Shown here one piece after another: positions 28,425 through 37,466 of a stretch of 48,813 bases of DNA. The DNA comes from Geobacteraceae bacterium (GTDB lineage Bacteria; Desulfobacterota; Desulfuromonadia; Geobacterales; Geobacteraceae): contig WSYB01000038.1 in the NCBI GenBank assembly GCA_009773645.1, forward strand, positions 1-48,813, read 5' to 3'. The notes below the pieces were generated by a model. The model ran no database searches and was not told the origin of the DNA. It saw only the letters and a program-made list of their open reading frames with translations. Position 1 is the first letter of the stretch. Each line of letters begins with the position of its first letter. The position numbers and the translations under genes are program-made.

Positions 28425-31400
28425 TTAAACATACAAATAATTCAGAATCGTCATATGCCCAAGACCTTCCAACAATTTTTCCGACCATGGGCCGCAGGAT
28501 GAAAGACTAATTTCAAACACGTCTTCGGACTTGCCCTCCGGCATAACACATTTCCAAATTGCTACCAACAGTTCCCGGATTTGATCGGCATGCGGCGATG
28601 AGTCAAGAACACCCGAATTTACCTCGTCGAGCAATACCTGCATCTGCGCCACTACTCTTGATAGCGCGCCGGAAGCATCTTGCGCTTTTGCATGAACATG
28701 CTTTTGAAAAATAGCCATACCAATTTCGCCTAGGTCATCCGGTGCCTTGAGCAAGTCGGACAGATGATCGACATATACCAACAATTCGGAAGCGGCTTTC
28801 TGGAGCAATTGAATTTTATCTGGATTTGGCAGGCCTGTGAATTCTATTCCAAGCTGCTGCAAAGTTTCGGCATCAACTTCTCTCGGCATGTAGTGCCAGG
28901 TTTTTTCGGGAGCAAGAACCTTTTCTCCACCCCAGAAAAGACAAGACGAAAGATGCCAAACTCCATTCTGCAAATACTCGCCGGCAACGAACGGGACTAT
29001 CAGAATATGCGGCCATTTGTGATCAAGAACATAGTGTTCCAATGTCCCGATATCCATCGGCGCAAACGCTTCTTCAAGCATTTGTACAAGCATTTGATAA
29101 GCCTCGATAATCGCCAGCGAATTTTCTGCATCAAGGCGAAACCAGAGACTTGGCCGTCCTTCCCAGGGAACAGTTTCGCTGATGATCGAACCGCTCCATC
29201 CTGAATCGGGCAATGTGTTCAGCCGACGCTTTATGTTGTCTCTCAATCTACTCTGAGCCCGATCAAACGCCGCAACAGCACGCACATCGGCTGAATCCCA
29301 CTTGTTTTCGGGATGATAGACAAATTGATACCATAAGGCCCAAGCGACAGGAAAAATCTTGTTCTCTCTGCTTACCAGTTTTTCAAGGCGATCATTGACA
29401 ACAAAACCGGACAACAGGGAGTGAAAGGTTGTTTGTAAGCCTGAAAGCTCCTTCCAGGTCTCGCTCAAATTGATCAGACTGAGCCTGTCGGTGCCGGATT
29501 TATATCCAAGGGCGGCGCTCTTTTCCAAATAGCGCTCCCTTTCACTCTCCGTCTTCATTCGGCCAATATTGCTGTTTACGACAAGTGACACAATAGACTG
29601 GTTGAAATAGTTTCCCAATGAAGAAAAATATCCATTTTTAGCCTTCAAATACGGCTGATACGCCTGAAGCACAAGAGAGATGGACTGGTCTTTACGAGTC
29701 TTCATGGCGGATTCATTGTCAGAAGCACCACCACCTTCACCAGCCAATCCCCATTCATCAACAGCTATTCTCGGCAGACTCAAATTCTGGTTAACCGCCT
29801 TGTTGCTCTCACTCCATAAGTCTTGCGGAATTTTTTTGGCCAGTATTTCGGCCCTGTTTCCCGCAAAATAGGCGGTCAAGGCTTTGATGAGGGTGTTCAG
29901 TGCAGTAACAACCTGCTCTCGAATCACAATCGTTGCTTCTGCGTATTCCTGCCATGTGGCACTACGAAATTGGAGGTCACCCAGGTTGCGGAAAATAGCG
30001 TTGATTTTGACCGGCCATTCCGGGGGCAAATATCTCGACTCCACCGGCCCTTTTGCAGTCCGATCAAACGGCATTGGAATAAAGCGCAAATTATGCCCGT
30101 ATCCTTGCACACCATATGCTTTTCGATCAGGAGCATACATGCGCAACAAGCCTAACAACTTGATGGTTTCGGTCTCCAGTCGATCACCCGTCTGGTTTTG
30201 GTCCTTTTTATCCGTGCTGTTCTCGGGCGACTCCATGGGAACCAGATAATGGGCACGAACCATTTCGTCGGTTTCTTCAATTGCAATCGTTTTGGTTTCT
30301 GCGCAGAAACGTTCCATGATATGGTGTTGAAGCGGCTTTATGACCTTTTGGTAGACAGCTTCGGGGGCGTACGACAGGCTGAGGAGAACCTCGCCAAAAC
30401 CTCTGAACGAGAGCTGCTCCAAAGGCCAGGACAAGTCCAACAACTCCACAGTATCAGTCATTGCTGTTTCAAGTTTAAGGTGCCGAATCCAGAAATGCGC
30501 CTCGGCAAAGCCAGCCCAGTCCGAGGCGGTTTGCGGGGCATGCGGTACGCCGTTATTGCTGTTTACCCATACGGTTAATCTGTTAAAAACAGTGTGCCTG
30601 TCAGTTTGTTTCAAACGCAGATTTTCAATTACTTCGGTTGAGCCAAATTCAAACAGCTTAAACGCGCCAAGAAGTCCGGCATCACCATCAGAAGAAATGC
30701 CGCTTATATCGAACTTCAGCGCCATGCACCATGCTTGGGTAAACAATGCCCGCGCTTCAACAATCAGCGACATGTTTGCATCCACATACTCTTTCACGCC
30801 AAGCCAGATCAAGGCGCGCATAATGGCTGCTACACCTGACCACGTTTTGGGGCAATACCGGTATATGGCCTCAACAAGATACTCGACGTCTTCAGGTCGC
30901 CGTGCAAATGCATACAACAGAAATGCTTCGAGGTCAGGTTCCGGCATATGCTTGATCGCCAGTTGAGCCGCTTCGCGCCATGGCTCGAATACCGGGTCGG
31001 TTAATTCATGGGCAAGTATTTCCGAGCGAATGGGGTGCAACGCTTCAACATGGCGCAGGTCGCAGGAGGAGCGGAGGAGGTATTCTTCTTCGAGAAGTTG
31101 AAGAGTGCGGACAGGATCTTTAAGCTTTAATTCTGCGGCAAGCGAAGCCGCATCAACCCTGGCTTCAAAGGCGCTTGCCACCGCACAGACCCGCATAAAA
31201 ACAAGCTCCTCGGGAAAAAGCTTGTTGGTTCTCACCTCTGCTCGTAAACGAAGAACCTGATTGTGAAGGCGCTCTTTCAGCGATTCAGCTTGGGTTACAA
31301 AATAGACAAATTCCAGCAGCGGCCCATTACCGCCAAAACGAGCCCAGGCATCGTCGAATGAAGGGAATGACGCCGTTACACCTTGTTCCAGCAGCCGTTC

Positions 31401-32609
31401 ATAGATGGTGTGTGCTTCGCTCTCATTGAAAACAAGGTGTATGGTCTTGGGAAAACCGAGCTCGGCATCTGAAACCGTATTCCTGGCAAGGTCTTCCTCT
31501 CGGATGGTAATAAGGAGGCGGATATTCTTCTCATCGAGAAGTTTTTTGACTAGTTCTGGCCACTCATGGTCACGGGGTGAAACATCAAGGTGCAGATACA
31601 AAGGGGCATTGACGACACGCAGATGTCCGGCCAGCGCATTGGCAACCCGAGCTATCTGGTTTTTGTCTTGCAGATAGCTAATCGAATAACGCCATTGTTC
31701 CGGCACGTAGTCATGCAGGAAACGCAGGGCTAGGGTGGTTTTGCCCTGGCCGGATGCGCCGTGAACAATCACCGTGCGAGTATCGGGTGAGAACGCCTGC
31801 TCTATCGCATTCAGTTTGTCATGGCGGGGAACGTCAAACCCAGCGAGGATGTGAGAGTAGCGGGTCGATATACCGTTGTAAAATTCTCTGGCAAGTTGTT
31901 CATTTTGACTTGAATCAATCAGTGCATCTTCAATGGGGATGATCGAATTGCCCCATTCCTGAAGATGAGCGGCGCGTTCGGCGTTGTATGTGCCAATGGC
32001 GTTGATCTTGTCTATCAGTTCGGAATAGGTAATTCGCTGTCTCTTCTCGGCAGCAAAATATATCCAGATAGTAAGCAGATCAAAGGCGGTTTCCGGGTTA
32101 CCTCCGGCTGCCGAATCACGGAGGAAATTAAAAACCTGCTTTTGAAGTGCTTCCTCATCGACCTTTTGCCATTGCAGTCGGTTGAATATGGTGTCAACCT
32201 GTGCATCGGTAAACTTGTGACCAAGAAGCTTTGTCCTGACCGACCCACGTAGTTGTTCATCGCCAGACCAAGCGCCTGTTATCTCAGTGCCGATTGGGCC
32301 AAAGCTGATAACTTCGATAGTGAGGTTGTCGTGTGCCGAAAGATCGGTTGCAACTCTATGAAAAAAGGATTTTGGTTTTTCGGGCATGAAACTGGAGAGT
32401 GTCAGATTATCGGTATATGCCTTGACCTGCATGGTACGCAATGGTTGCTGACCACGGTAAACTGCCAGATCTTCGATGCCTTCTGGCTGAAAAACCAAGT
32501 CGTGCCCATCGGGATGCAGTATGCAGGCAAGCGTATAGAGAGCTTGTTTTCTATAACCTTCTAAAGCCGCTTTTGCTCCGGATGAGGGCAAATCTGTTTC
32601 CCTTTGCAC
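28425..32609 (-). CDS. Nuclease-STAND NTPase, Avs-like candidate antiphage protein, 1394 residues
   Basis: The N-terminus (about 10-130) has the layout of a Cap4/DUF4297-type PD-(D/E)xK nuclease: GAKAALEGYRKQAL, acidic residues in PEGIEDLAVY (Glu43, Asp47) and QVK at 61-63. A STAND P-loop NTPase follows: HILAGFDVPRHDKLNAIEQA leads into Walker A HGASGQGKTT near residues 282-291, and hydrophobic strands ending in Asp or Arg (LYLHLDVSPRD, IRLLITIREED) follow. The last 900 residues are a long, mostly helical region with no familiar repeat, the likely sensor. In Avs systems the C-terminus recognises a phage protein and activates the N-terminal effector. The start is GTG at 32609 with GGGAG eight bases upstream. 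Function is inferred from architecture. Confidence 0.75.
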   Translation of the reverse strand: MQRETDLPSSGAKAALEGYRKQALYTLACILHPDGHDLVFQPEGIEDLAVYRGQQPLRTMQVKAYTDNLTLSSFMPEKPKSFFHRVATDLSAHDNLTIEVISFGPIGTEITGAWSGDEQLRGSVRTKLLGHKFTDAQVDTIFNRLQWQKVDEEALQKQVFNFLRDSAAGGNPETAFDLLTIWIYFAAEKRQRITYSELIDKINAIGTYNAERAAHLQEWGNSIIPIEDALIDSSQNEQLAREFYNGISTRYSHILAGFDVPRHDKLNAIEQAFSPDTRTVIVHGASGQGKTTLALRFLHDYVPEQWRYSISYLQDKNQIARVANALAGHLRVVNAPLYLHLDVSPRDHEWPELVKKLLDEKNIRLLITIREEDLARNTVSDAELGFPKTIHLVFNESEAHTIYERLLEQGVTASFPSFDDAWARFGGNGPLLEFVYFVTQAESLKERLHNQVLRLRAEVRTNKLFPEELVFMRVCAVASAFEARVDAASLAAELKLKDPVRTLQLLEEEYLLRSSCDLRHVEALHPIRSEILAHELTDPVFEPWREAAQLAIKHMPEPDLEAFLLYAFARRPEDVEYLVEAIYRYCPKTWSGVAAIMRALIWLGVKEYVDANMSLIVEARALFTQAWCMALKFDISGISSDGDAGLLGAFKLFEFGSTEVIENLRLKQTDRHTVFNRLTVWVNSNNGVPHAPQTASDWAGFAEAHFWIRHLKLETAMTDTVELLDLSWPLEQLSFRGFGEVLLSLSYAPEAVYQKVIKPLQHHIMERFCAETKTIAIEETDEMVRAHYLVPMESPENSTDKKDQNQTGDRLETETIKLLGLLRMYAPDRKAYGVQGYGHNLRFIPMPFDRTAKGPVESRYLPPEWPVKINAIFRNLGDLQFRSATWQEYAEATIVIREQVVTALNTLIKALTAYFAGNRAEILAKKIPQDLWSESNKAVNQNLSLPRIAVDEWGLAGEGGGASDNESAMKTRKDQSISLVLQAYQPYLKAKNGYFSSLGNYFNQSIVSLVVNSNIGRMKTESERERYLEKSAALGYKSGTDRLSLINLSETWKELSGLQTTFHSLLSGFVVNDRLEKLVSRENKIFPVAWALWYQFVYHPENKWDSADVRAVAAFDRAQSRLRDNIKRRLNTLPDSGWSGSIISETVPWEGRPSLWFRLDAENSLAIIEAYQMLVQMLEEAFAPMDIGTLEHYVLDHKWPHILIVPFVAGEYLQNGVWHLSSCLFWGGEKVLAPEKTWHYMPREVDAETLQQLGIEFTGLPNPDKIQLLQKAASELLVYVDHLSDLLKAPDDLGEIGMAIFQKHVHAKAQDASGALSRVVAQMQVLLDEVNSGVLDSSPHADQIRELLVAIWKCVMPEGKSEDVFEISLSSCGPWSEKLLEGLGHMTILNYLYV

Positions 32610-32764
32610 TACTGTTTCTCCCGCGCCGCTTCCACCGTCACCCGCTGTCGCCGATTATCACCGCATCGGATACCGCAACCGATAGACCGTCTTGAACGTC
32701 TGTTCGCTCTCGTTACTATATCAACGTACTGGAAACAATCCACAGGCAACAGTATTAAACGCGC

Positions 32765-34108
32765 TCAGACAACCTCCCAATACCCGCCCTTATCCGGCCC
32801 GACACGACGAAGCACACCTTCCTGCTTCAGCTTTGCCAATTGTTTTTCTACGGCTCGAAGCGTAAGACCAAGCTGTTGGCTCAACTCTACAGCCGTAACG
32901 GTATTGTTCTCACGAATTGCGTCAAGGATTTTCACCGAACTTTTCACCGAACTTTTCACCGAACTTTTCTGGGTATCGATTCCCCGTAAACCACCGGCAG
33001 GCTGCTCAGCAGATTTTCGTTTGAACCTTACGATGAACTGAACGGTCCCGATCTCCTCGAACTCGGTCTGGGGCTCCCGTTCAAGGATCATCTTGATGCC
33101 ACGGCCCCATTTCTCGATCCGGTGACTCCGCTGAAACAATTCAGCCAGCAACTCGTTACGTCTGGCAGATACCATCTTCTTCCTGATGCTGTCGATGGTA
33201 AGCCCGCCATACAGCAGGCCGGGACTTCTGATCTCGATCCGATCCTTGAAAATGGCGATATTGACGGAATCATACTCCCGGTAATCCCGATGACAAAAGG
33301 CATTGATAATTGCTTCACGAAACGCCTCACGGTCGATCTCGGGGACGTCTACCCGTAGCAACCCATCCAGCCGCATACCGATGTTGATGTGCTCCAGGAT
33401 GTATTCTTCTGCCTTGTTGATCAGGGTAAAGGCATCCCCATAGAAATCCTTCATATCAAGGGTGACGGTGGTGTCCAGCGTACCGAAGACCGCACAGCGC
33501 AGTCTGGCATTGGGAAAGAACTTTTCCGGCTTGCGGGCAAAGCAAAGTACGGCGGCATTCAGCAGCTTGCCGTCCTTTACCAGATTCAACTTTTCGAGGG
33601 AATTGGGGATTGTGTCGAACTTGAGCCCACTGAGCTTCAGGAATGATTTGAGTTTTCCTGATCCGATATCGTCAAATGTTGCCTTGGCGCAGATTTCCGT
33701 GTCCCAGCGAAGACGGTCACGGTTCTTTTCCAGGATCAGCTTTTCGAGTTCCTTGGCGCTAAGCTGGCGGTCCTCATCGCCGACGCGGATATATGCCCGG
33801 CCATAGGCATAATAAGGGTGCTCGCCCCCTTCGGCCTGAACCTTGACACACGCTTTCCCGTCAATCTCTACGTGCTCGACAACAGGATAGATCCGGGGCT
33901 CAATATGATCGGCAATGGCTTTTGATACATCGCGAATGGTTTTGTCGGAAACCTGCTGGCCAGCTACGGTACCATCATGCTTGATCCCGAACCAGAGTTC
34001 TCCCCGCTGGTGCTTGTTCAGCATCGCCACAATAGAGATCAGCGCCTCTTTCAATTCAGAGGTGGATTTCTTCAATTCAATGGTTTCGGTTTCTTGAAAT
34101 TTAGTCAT
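32765..34108 (-). CDS. AlbA_2/Schlafen-type ATP-binding winged-helix protein, 447 residues
   Basis: The N-terminal AlbA_2 (Schlafen-like) domain runs from ETIELKKSTSELKEALISIV through GELWFGIKHDGTVAGQ to about residue 125. A HATPase_c_4-like domain has EAIINAFCHRDYREYDSVNI near residue 266. A linker with a four-residue repeat (KSSV three times) precedes a C-terminal winged helix (ILDAIRENNTVTAVELSQQL, VEKQLAKLKQEGVLRR). Proteins of this layout are often annotated as RecG-like or as regulators and frequently occur beside defence genes. The ATG at 34108 is chosen; a GTG three codons upstream is possible, and neither has a strong ribosome site. It reads toward the STAND gene, separated by 155 bases with no gene. 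Confidence 0.82.
   Translation of the reverse strand: MTKFQETETIELKKSTSELKEALISIVAMLNKHQRGELWFGIKHDGTVAGQQVSDKTIRDVSKAIADHIEPRIYPVVEHVEIDGKACVKVQAEGGEHPYYAYGRAYIRVGDEDRQLSAKELEKLILEKNRDRLRWDTEICAKATFDDIGSGKLKSFLKLSGLKFDTIPNSLEKLNLVKDGKLLNAAVLCFARKPEKFFPNARLRCAVFGTLDTTVTLDMKDFYGDAFTLINKAEEYILEHINIGMRLDGLLRVDVPEIDREAFREAIINAFCHRDYREYDSVNIAIFKDRIEIRSPGLLYGGLTIDSIRKKMVSARRNELLAELFQRSHRIEKWGRGIKMILEREPQTEFEEIGTVQFIVRFKRKSAEQPAGGLRGIDTQKSSVKSSVKSSVKILDAIRENNTVTAVELSQQLGLTLRAVEKQLAKLKQEGVLRRVGPDKGGYWEVV
32931..32969. repeat. 12-bp tandem repeat inside the AlbA_2 gene
   Basis: TTCACCGAACTT occurs three times perfectly (32931-32942, 32943-32954, 32955-32966) plus a partial copy. It encodes the KSSV linker repeat between the ATPase-like domain and the winged helix. 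The unit is a multiple of three, so copy-number change would alter linker length without breaking the frame. Confidence 0.9.
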
Positions 34109-34200
34109 GTTTTTCACGAGTTAACTTGATTTAATAGCTGCATACTCATAACAGAATTTGCGCCAAATAGCTATTGCAAACCCTCTTCTCCGTTAGTTGT

Positions 34201-34455
34201 TCATGCCGAACAGCACTTGCTCTGCTCTTTATCCATCTTCTTCTCTACCTGTCGCATCTGGGCATTGACCCGTCCGGTTGCAACAGCCATCACTACTGAT
34301 TGCACCGCACCGATCTCTTCAGTCGTAATCCCCTCCTTTGCAGCCTGCGGCAGATAATATTCCATGCAGGGCACGCATCCCACCGCCATTGCGGCGGCCT
34401 GATTGAGAAGTAGTGTCGTTTCCTTGGCTACTCCGGCTCCGGCGCCTGCCCGGAG
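34201..34455 (-). pseudogene. Carboxymuconolactone decarboxylase (AhpD-like) remnant
   Basis: The recognisable part reads KETTLLLNQAAAMAVGCVPC, then MEYYLPQAAKEGITTEEIGA and VQSVVMAVATGRVN. The G-C-x-P-C-x-E-Y-Y motif is the CMD/AhpD redox-active CxxC with its following helix. The homologous frame extends upstream of the only ATG (34389), through KETTLLLNQAAA, to an in-frame TAG at 34456-34458, so the true start has been lost. From the ATG a 62-residue protein is possible, but it has no ribosome site. The frame ends exactly where the oppositely oriented MocR remnant begins, marking a rearrangement joint. Confidence 0.65.
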
Positions 34456-34459
34456 CTAG

Positions 34460-34600
34460 GGGATAGGTATCGCTCCGGGTCATATCTTCACTCTGGGGGA
34501 CAAGTTCGGCAACTGTCTGCGGCTCAATGCCGCGATCTGGTCGGAACAGATCGAACAGGGGCTGGAGACTTTGGGCGGGTTGGCGAAGCAGCTGGGATAA
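34460..34600 (+). pseudogene. MocR/GntR-type aminotransferase-like regulator, C-terminal remnant
   Basis: The 46-residue open stretch after a TAG at 34457-34459 reads GIGIAPGHIFTLGDKFGNCL, RLNAAIWSEQIEQGLETLGG, LAKQLG and then stops. The APGHIF...NCLRLN...W...I...L..LG..A pattern is the C-terminal end of the fold-type I aminotransferase domain of MocR regulators. The DNA-binding domain and the rest of the PLP domain are absent. There is no start codon. It abuts the CMD-like remnant. Confidence 0.72.
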
Positions 34601-34669
34601 GTGAAGGCAAGGGGGACGCTCTTGTGAAGGCAAGGGGGACGCTCTTGTGAAGGCAAGGGGGACGCTCTT
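34601..34669. repeat. Three perfect 23-bp tandem repeats
   Basis: GTGAAGGCAAGGGGGACGCT plus CTT occurs three times without change (34601-34623, 34624-34646, 34647-34669), starting on the base after the MocR remnant stop codon. There are no spacers, so it is not CRISPR. The last copy runs into a perfect inverted repeat. Confidence 0.95.
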
Positions 34670-34717
34670 GTCTATTTATCTATTTGCCAATTTTAGATAA
34701 ATAGACAAGAGCGTCCC
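34659..34717. repeat. Perfect 23-bp inverted repeat with a 13-base loop
   Basis: The left arm at 34659-34681 (starting GGGACGCTCTTGTCTATTTA) is fully complementary to 34695-34717 (ending GACAAGAGCGTCCC). Such GGGACG-edged hairpins resemble REP-like elements mobilised by REP-associated tyrosine transposases; no such transposase is in the window. The following 138 bases to the hydrolase gene hold only its likely promoter region (TGCTAAAAT, an extended -10, near 34766). Confidence 0.9.
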
Positions 34718-34855
34718 ACAAGATTCAAAATGCCTGCTGTTTGACCTGAACTTTGAAGATTTTTTGCTAAAATGTAATAAATAGAAGATAAAGGACCTAC
34801 CGCATATCACCTGCGCGTCTCCACAAAACGAATCATAAGGAAGCGAGAATTTATC

Positions 34856-35857
34856 ATGCAAAACACCATCTTCAGAGCTATTTTCGCCCTATTACTCATT
34901 CTGTTTTCGTTTAGCCACGGTATAGCAGCGCCTGCTGTGGAGGTTCTCGGCAAGGACTACGATTTTCCTAACAAGCTTGAAGGGTTGCCGGCGAAGCTCT
35001 CTGACTTCAAAGCTCTGCAAATCAATTCGTTCACTACGAGCGATGGGGTAAGGCTCTGCTATTGGGAGGCCGGCGAGGGCAAGCCGATTATCTTCATTCC
35101 GGGCTGGTCAGCGAACGGAGCCGAATACGTCAATGTGCTGTTCCTGCTCAGCAAGCATTATCACGTCTATGTTCTCGACCCGCGCAATCAGGGACTTTCT
35201 CAGCAGGTGGATTTTGGGACGCGGATTTCGCGTCTTTCGATGGATCTCAAGGAGTTCACCGAGCACCTCGGACTCAAGTCCGCCTATTACTGCGGCTGGT
35301 CGATGGGAGCGGCAGTTCTGTGGGGCTACATTGATCTGTTCGGGACGAAAGGCATTCGCAAGGCGGTTTTCGTGGACGAGCCAATCTCGATTTACTCCCA
35401 CGCTGACTGGTCTGAACAGGAGCGCCTCGATGCGGGCGGCATGACAACTTCGCCTGAACGCATGATCGCTGCCTTCACGACTGGTACGCCGACCAACAGC
35501 CTGATCGTGGACATGAAGGCGATGGAACGCTTCATGACGAAAGACTCTCCCTACTTCGTAAACTCCGAGAGTTTCGCAAGCGCATTCATCAAGAATGACC
35601 CGAACTATCTAGCTCTGGTGCTTTTCGATCACGCGACCAATGACTGGCGTGATGTGATCCGTCACAAGATCAATGTTCCCACGGCGATCTTCTCCGGCGA
35701 ATACAGCAACAATCTGCCGAGCCAGCGCTGGATGAAGTCGGTCATATCTGATGCGACACTCCATGTGTATACCAAAGAGGACCATGGTGATCACTTCCTG
35801 ATGTTCAAGAATCCAATCAAATTCACAACCGACCTTCGTGCGTTCCTAGATCGCTGA
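34856..35857 (+). CDS. Secreted alpha/beta hydrolase, 333 residues
   Basis: Starts with a Sec signal peptide (IFALLLILFSFSHGIAAPAV) and continues as an alpha/beta-hydrolase: GKPIIFIPGWSANG (oxyanion-hole region), VLDPRNQGLS, the nucleophile elbow GWSMGAAVLWGY with Ser as nucleophile, and a C-terminal histidine in EDHGDHFLMF. The acid is probably the Asp of VFVDEP or a later one. It is likely periplasmic or extracellular; the substrate is unknown. The region has lower GC than its surroundings. A weak AAGGAAG site lies some way before the ATG. An aldehyde dehydrogenase remnant lies downstream in the same frame, after the stop. Confidence 0.85.
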   Translation: MQNTIFRAIFALLLILFSFSHGIAAPAVEVLGKDYDFPNKLEGLPAKLSDFKALQINSFTTSDGVRLCYWEAGEGKPIIFIPGWSANGAEYVNVLFLLSKHYHVYVLDPRNQGLSQQVDFGTRISRLSMDLKEFTEHLGLKSAYYCGWSMGAAVLWGYIDLFGTKGIRKAVFVDEPISIYSHADWSEQERLDAGGMTTSPERMIAAFTTGTPTNSLIVDMKAMERFMTKDSPYFVNSESFASAFIKNDPNYLALVLFDHATNDWRDVIRHKINVPTAIFSGEYSNNLPSQRWMKSVISDATLHVYTKEDHGDHFLMFKNPIKFTTDLRAFLDR

Positions 35858-35887
35858 ATTAAGTTTGAAAAGAGGCTTCTGAATACT

Positions 35888-36685
35888 GGTGGAGTTCAAG
35901 GAACTACGACGGTGGGCGGGGCTGCGGGGGCTTCACTTTTGAAACGCTTTGGTCTCGAACTTGGCGGCAAGACACCGATGCTGGTCTTTAACGATGCCGA
36001 CCTCGACGCGGCGCTACCGAAGTTGGAGAAGGCCCTGACTGTGTTCGGGGGACAATTTTGTATGACCGGCAGCCGACTGCTCATCCAGAGCGGGATCGCC
36101 GAGGCCGTGCGTCAACGGCTCGGAGACCGCCTGAAGAGCGTCAAGGTAGGCCCGGCCACGGACCCGACCAGCGACATGGGGCCTTTGATCGACAAGGCCA
36201 ACGTTGAACGCGTGAATCGGATGGTGGAAGAGGCGATCGCTGACGGTGCCAAGGTAATTGTGCGTGGCGGCCCGGCCACCGAGGAACCGCTGGTCCGCGG
36301 TGCCTTCTATCGCCCGACCCTGCTCGAAGTTGCAGACTCGCGCCACCCCATTGTGCAGCAGGAAGTGTTCGGCCCGGTTCTTACCATGCAGGTATTCAAT
36401 ACCGAGGCGGAGGCCATTGTCCTCGCGAACGACAGCGAATACGGCCTAGCTGCCAGCATCTGGTCGCGGGATGTGGACCTCCCTCTGCGCGTTGCCCGTG
36501 AACTGCAGGCGGGCACCATCTGGATCAACGACTGGGCTTTGATGACTGACGGGTTCGAAGAGGGAGGCGACAAGCAGAGTGGGCAAGGCCGCCTGCGCGG
36601 CTTGGCAGCTCTGGACGATTTTCTCGAGTACAAGCACATCGTGCTCAAGCCCGGCGTAATTGCTCCTCGGGAACCTGCCAGGTAA
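35888..36685 (+). pseudogene. Aldehyde dehydrogenase, C-terminal part only
   Basis: From about GTTTVGGAAGASLLKRFGLE the sequence is a normal NAD(P)-dependent aldehyde dehydrogenase: the general-base Glu in LELGGKTPML, the catalytic Cys in GGQFCMTGSR, and the substrate/cofactor segment QQEVFGPVLTMQVF through QSGQGRLRGL to the end. Family members have about 480-500 residues; the first roughly 220, most of the NAD-binding domain, are absent. There is no ATG with a ribosome site at the 5' end. The frame stays open back to the hydrolase stop (35855-35857), with which it is in register. It therefore looks like a 5'-truncated gene pasted behind the hydrolase. Confidence 0.82.
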
Positions 36686-36789
36686 CCTTGCTGGCGGACG
36701 TAACATGTCCAGGATTAGTGAGGGCTTTTGAGGAATATGAGTACAAAAATTTCAGGCCGGATACGGCTATCTAAAAGGAGGAACTTACT

Positions 36790-37404
36790 ATGTGCAAAGT
36801 ATTGATAGTTGAGTACAGCATGTACGGACACATCAACAAGATGGCTGAAGCGGTAGCCGAAGGGGTTCGAGAGGTAGAGGGATGCGAGGCCGTCATAAAG
36901 CGCGTGCCTGAAACCCTGTCCAACGAGGTGCTAGGGATGATGGGTGCTTTGGAAGCTCAGAAAAGCATGGCTCATATTCCAATTGCCATTGTTGACGATC
37001 TGGCTGCTGCTGATGCGATTATATTCGGTACTCCGACTCGTTTTGGGAACATGTGCGGTCAGATGCGCCAGTTCTTGGATGCAACTGGCGGACTTTGGAT
37101 GAAAGGGGCTCTGGTAGGCAAGGTCGGCAGCGTCTTCGCCAGCTCAGCCACCCAGCATGGCGGCCAGGAATCGACTATCCTCACCTTTCACACGACACTA
37201 CTGCACCATGGGATGGTTATCGTTGGTCTTCCCTACGCCTTTGCCGGGCAAATGGGTATTTCCGAGATCACCGGGGGTTCGCCGTATGGAGCTTCGACCA
37301 TCGCCGGCGTGCAGGGGGAGCGGATGCCGAGTGAGAATGAACTTGCCGGAGCCCGTTACCAGGGTGCGCATGTAGCACGGGTCACTCGAAAGCTTATCGG
37401 GTAG
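36790..37404 (+). CDS. wrbA: WrbA-type NAD(P)H:quinone oxidoreductase, 204 residues
   Basis: A flavodoxin-fold FMN enzyme that reduces quinones by two electrons, usually as a tetramer in the cytoplasm. The FMN phosphate loop is [18 protein letters not shown]-binding segments are [20 protein letters not shown] and [10 protein letters not shown]. The length (about 200) is typical. A perfect AAAAGGAGG lies seven bases before the ATG, so it is strongly translated. It lies between an aldehyde dehydrogenase remnant and two secreted NTF2-like proteins, all co-oriented, suggesting a stress or detoxification cluster. Confidence 0.93.
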   Translation: MCKVLIVEYSMYGHINKMAEAVAEGVREVEGCEAVIKRVPETLSNEVLGMMGALEAQKSMAHIPIAIVDDLAAADAIIFGTPTRFGNMCGQMRQFLDATGGLWMKGALVGKVGSVFASSATQHGGQESTILTFHTTLLHHGMVIVGLPYAFAGQMGISEITGGSPYGASTIAGVQGERMPSENELAGARYQGAHVARVTRKLIG

Positions 37405-37466
37405 AGTCGCAGAAACTCGCCGACTTAAAGATCGGCTAATGCAGGTCATTAAAAAAGGAGAAGCTG

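Noticed and set aside
34601-34669. Possible CRISPR array
   Set aside because: The three 23-bp copies are directly adjacent with no spacers and no cas genes nearby.
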